DNA of 64,000 bases from Paragonimus skrjabini miyazakii. Its lineage: Eukaryota; Platyhelminthes; Trematoda; Plagiorchiida; Troglotrematidae. The stretch is taken from the NCBI GenBank assembly GCA_014338405.1, contig JTDE01000163.1:205002-269001 (forward strand), given 5' to 3'. The number at the start of each line of letters is the position of its first letter. Within the stretch, counting starts at the first letter, position 1. Below the pieces are notes generated by a model. That model was not told where the DNA came from. It saw only the letters and a program-made list of their open reading frames with translations, and did not search any database. A program made the translations under genes and the position numbers. Below, in pieces: positions 61,369 to 64,000 of this stretch.

Positions 61369-63391
61369 GTAAGCTTCCCGGATCACAATAGTGATTTCGG
61401 ATTAGTTAATGGAGGACGTTTTACGGACATTATTCTCAAACATATCTTCGCTCACCAGTTCAGAATTATTTTCTTTTTATGGAATCTTTTTTATTCGTTT
61501 GAATGAACACAATCAACATTCCACTGTAAGAACGAATTTGAAAGTTCCACAAAGTTCTTCCCACCCTCCTCTATTTTCCCATCATATGAACGATCGCGCC
61601 TTCATCTCTAGCAGCTTTTTTTGAAATAACGTTGACAGTATATTGGTAAGAGATTTGAAAACTGGTAATAGTTCTTCACCGCGTTTGAATAATACACCTC
61701 GAGTTCTAGTCATAAAGTCCGTTTCACACAAAAGTTGTACTACTTAATTAACTGCCGTCTGAGGTTTTTCCGATCGTGATAGTGGTTCCAGGTATACTTT
61801 CATAAGATTGTTCTGCGTTCTCTTAGTTCATACGCTTACCTGGTCACGTCTTATACCAACAAACCTTTAACGCGAAAATACCATTTTTTATGCCTATACC
61901 TCATTGCCTGATCTTCATTTTTCACCCTGGTTTGCTTTGTGTCTATTGCACAAGTCCTACCACACTGGTTGCACTAGACACCGATTTACTGTTTACGTCT
62001 TGATAAAGATAATGTGGGATCTATTATGATTCACGTTTGAACGCGGTGCATCAGGACGACTAGTAACGTTTTGATTGGCAGATTACCGAGACGAAAACTG
62101 ACTATTTTCATAATAAGTTAACATCTGACAAACTTATACAACTCATATCCAAGTGGAGTCTCTCTGCGGAAATCACTCAGTAATTTGCCGTAATCCAAGC
62201 AATTAACCTGGACAGTACGGAGAAAACCTATTGGAGTTTGTGGAGTCAATAGGCAGGACATGGCGGGTAGTGATAGGGAGATACGACACCCTCACAGATC
62301 TATAGATGCCAGGTTAGCGTGCTGTGTTGGTGTCTAGTCTAACGATTTAGGGCTCGAGTTTCCGAGCCGACGTTTTTTTGCCACATTACTAGTATAACGT
62401 GCAGTAGTCAAATTCTTTCTAACACATTTTGTTCAGAACTAACAACTATTGCAGATTTTGTAAGATTATTTTAACACACTTTTAAACACATTGACGTTAC
62501 CTCCATCAATATGATTGGTTTTATTGGTTTCGGGAAATTTTTCTCTCGTAGCTAACTTGTTAATTATTCGATTAGTTCAACTCATTCATGTTTACCGGCT
62601 TGTCTGAATCTGCTTCTAATCTATCCACTTAACGAAAGCACAGATTACCATTTGTGAGAAGAATTTTCTTGTTTTGCACATTCATTCGTTGACCAAATTT
62701 CAATTTTGGAGTAATTTTTGTGATAAATTTTTGGCATAACCATTTTGTAATTTTTGCCGAGAATCTATACCACAGTATTGGATACGCATGTTAAGTATCC
62801 TTTCTCCGGTTGTGCAGCAACCTTTATAAAATTAACCATGACTCAGACGATCTCAAAATTGATCTTTCCACATCTAAAAAAATTCCATACAGAAATTGCC
62901 ATGGTTATTCGAATATCGTACTTGATTATACTTCAGTGTCCATTGTGGTCGATTCTGGTTCTCTAGGAGTGAACTAACTATGCTTTAACCAAAGATTTCT
63001 AAATATGACGCGAAGGTATCACAAGGAATACGGTGCTGGGACCACAGTAATTTCTGAGTTGTGTGTTTGGAAATGCATATGCGTGCGACATTCTGTTATG
63101 TTTAGTTGTCTTACTAGTAGGAGAGAGACGGCAGTTGGTTTAAACCAGTAGTGGTCATTGCCCTTCTGGTAGCATTTACTTATCCTTCAGTGGTCCATAG
63201 AAAAGTGAAATGGACATTGTGATAGCCGTATAACACAACTTTTGTTCCACTTTAGGCTTTATCGTTGATAGATTTCGAGTCAGGTTCCACCACCTGTATG
63301 AGTGTTTATTATTTGTGGTGCACTGTATCAGCCGGAAACTTCGTCTAGCTGTCTATAAATGCAATTTGAGCTAAGTTTTCACCATTTACAG
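61369..63391. other. Unassigned; SINE-like remnant near 62.3 kb
   Basis: GTTAGCGTGCTGTGTTGG and GGGCTCGAGTTTCCGAG (62315-62366) recall tRNA A- and B-box spacing and may be another SINE relic. A 25-nt minus exon candidate (61840-61864, donor CAG|GTAAGC) is too small to call. Confidence 0.3.
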
Positions 63392-63536
63392 TGTTGTTGT
63401 TCGGCGCATGCGGACTGACTACTGTCAGTCTATCAGAAACCTTAATAACCGACACTAGTAGTCGGGCACAAACACGGAATTGTAGATATGAATTGACAAA
63501 CTTCATGCACTCTAGAATAAGCCTAGGACATGCCAG
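63392..63536 (+). CDS. Candidate exon, unknown
   Basis: Strong acceptor (GTTTTCACCATTTACAG) and a possible donor (CCAG|GTACAT). It reads LLFGACGLTTVSLSETLITD, then QTRNCRYELTNFMHSRISLG. The frame stays open to 63642 if unspliced. No family is recognised. Confidence 0.22.
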
Positions 63537-64000
63537 GTACATACTTCATAAAGACAAGGACAAACAGGACCATACACGCCTGTTAGCACACCATGTATTA
63601 TACAATCAAAACTGCTTTTATATACGTGAAGTCAGCTGGTAAATTCATGTAAGCATCGCTTCGATAAAGGCCAGCAACTTCGTGGTTCGCCCACACAACA
63701 GTATCTTGAATGAGTTTACTCAGGGAACTTGATGATCTGTTGTCATCTGGTGTTTGAAGACTGATGTCAGTAAGCAAAAAGTTAGTATATCGCAAAATAT
63801 ATCTTCTTTCTGCTCAGATGAAATGGTCGAATTGAGCTCAACGCTTTAAATTTAAACTACCCGGGTAAAATTACTCAGAATTCAAGTACCATCTTTTATT
63901 CTCTAGCCCGGGCACTCTCCAGGGTTCTTCAAAACGAACCGTTGATTCGCTCAATTCAGAAGATAATTTATGTGTGATAAAGAAGGTCTTCCGTCCGTGG

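Noticed and set aside
1..64000. Bacterial-style systems (operons, CRISPR, toxin-antitoxin, phage genes)
   Set aside because: No clustered full-length ORFs, no ribosome-binding sites and no repeat-spacer arrays; all features point to a eukaryotic intron-rich genome.

Overview
This window reads as a eukaryotic, intron-bearing nuclear genome segment. AT content is about 60%, there are no operons or ribosome-binding sites, there are two 100-N assembly gaps, and decayed retroelements are frequent. The LINE reverse-transcriptase tail on the minus strand near 49.3 kb (…LAVFDHRCLREL…, …GRCRLPRWGPRDQ…) has the wording I associate with RTE/CR1-like elements of parasitic flatworms. The best organism guess is therefore a digenean trematode (fluke). 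That is inference from family knowledge, not a database result.

Coding content. The only long open frame that clearly exceeds chance and is not a transposon is a 623-codon minus-strand exon (27846-29717). It encodes a Ser/Thr-rich, probably disordered protein I do not recognise. It is interrupted by an assembly gap and probably preceded by a non-coding 5' exon that ends at 29995. All other host coding regions are reported as candidate exons: open frames bounded by good splice sites, some forming phase-compatible chains. At this base composition I would expect about a dozen open frames of 100 codons or more by chance in 64 kb, so a 50-codon open exon is weak evidence on its own. Confidences are set low for that reason. 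The better candidates are a plus-strand chain at 39.2-42.9 kb, plus exons at 55.1 and 61.2 kb, a minus exon at 59.3 kb, minus exons at 31.1-31.8 kb, and a plus terminal exon with a poly(A) signal at 32.1-32.46 kb. None could be assigned a function.

Repeats, left to right. A LINE 3' tail with a conserved hairpin and an (ATG)n end occurs at 1-104 and, inverted, at 5351-5450, with a decayed copy at 60.6 kb. A 166-bp retroposon with 14-bp target-site duplications lies at 10.0 kb, with relatives at 22.4 and 42.0 kb. An internally deleted mariner element with intact termini lies at 18762-19526. A tRNA-derived sequence is at 30.8 kb. A four-copy, probably tRNA-derived SINE family sits at 35.3, 40.9, 44.4 and 45.9 kb. 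A decayed LINE occupies 48.5-49.9 kb on the minus strand, and separate plus-strand reverse-transcriptase fragments lie at 50.8 and 54.8-55.1 kb.

I saw no gene cluster, CRISPR array, prokaryotic defence locus, functional tRNA or rRNA, and nothing I would call a new biological system. The most worthwhile leads are the TSD-flanked retroposon family with a hammerhead-like core, the conserved 3' hairpin of the LINE tails, and the non-autonomous mariner.
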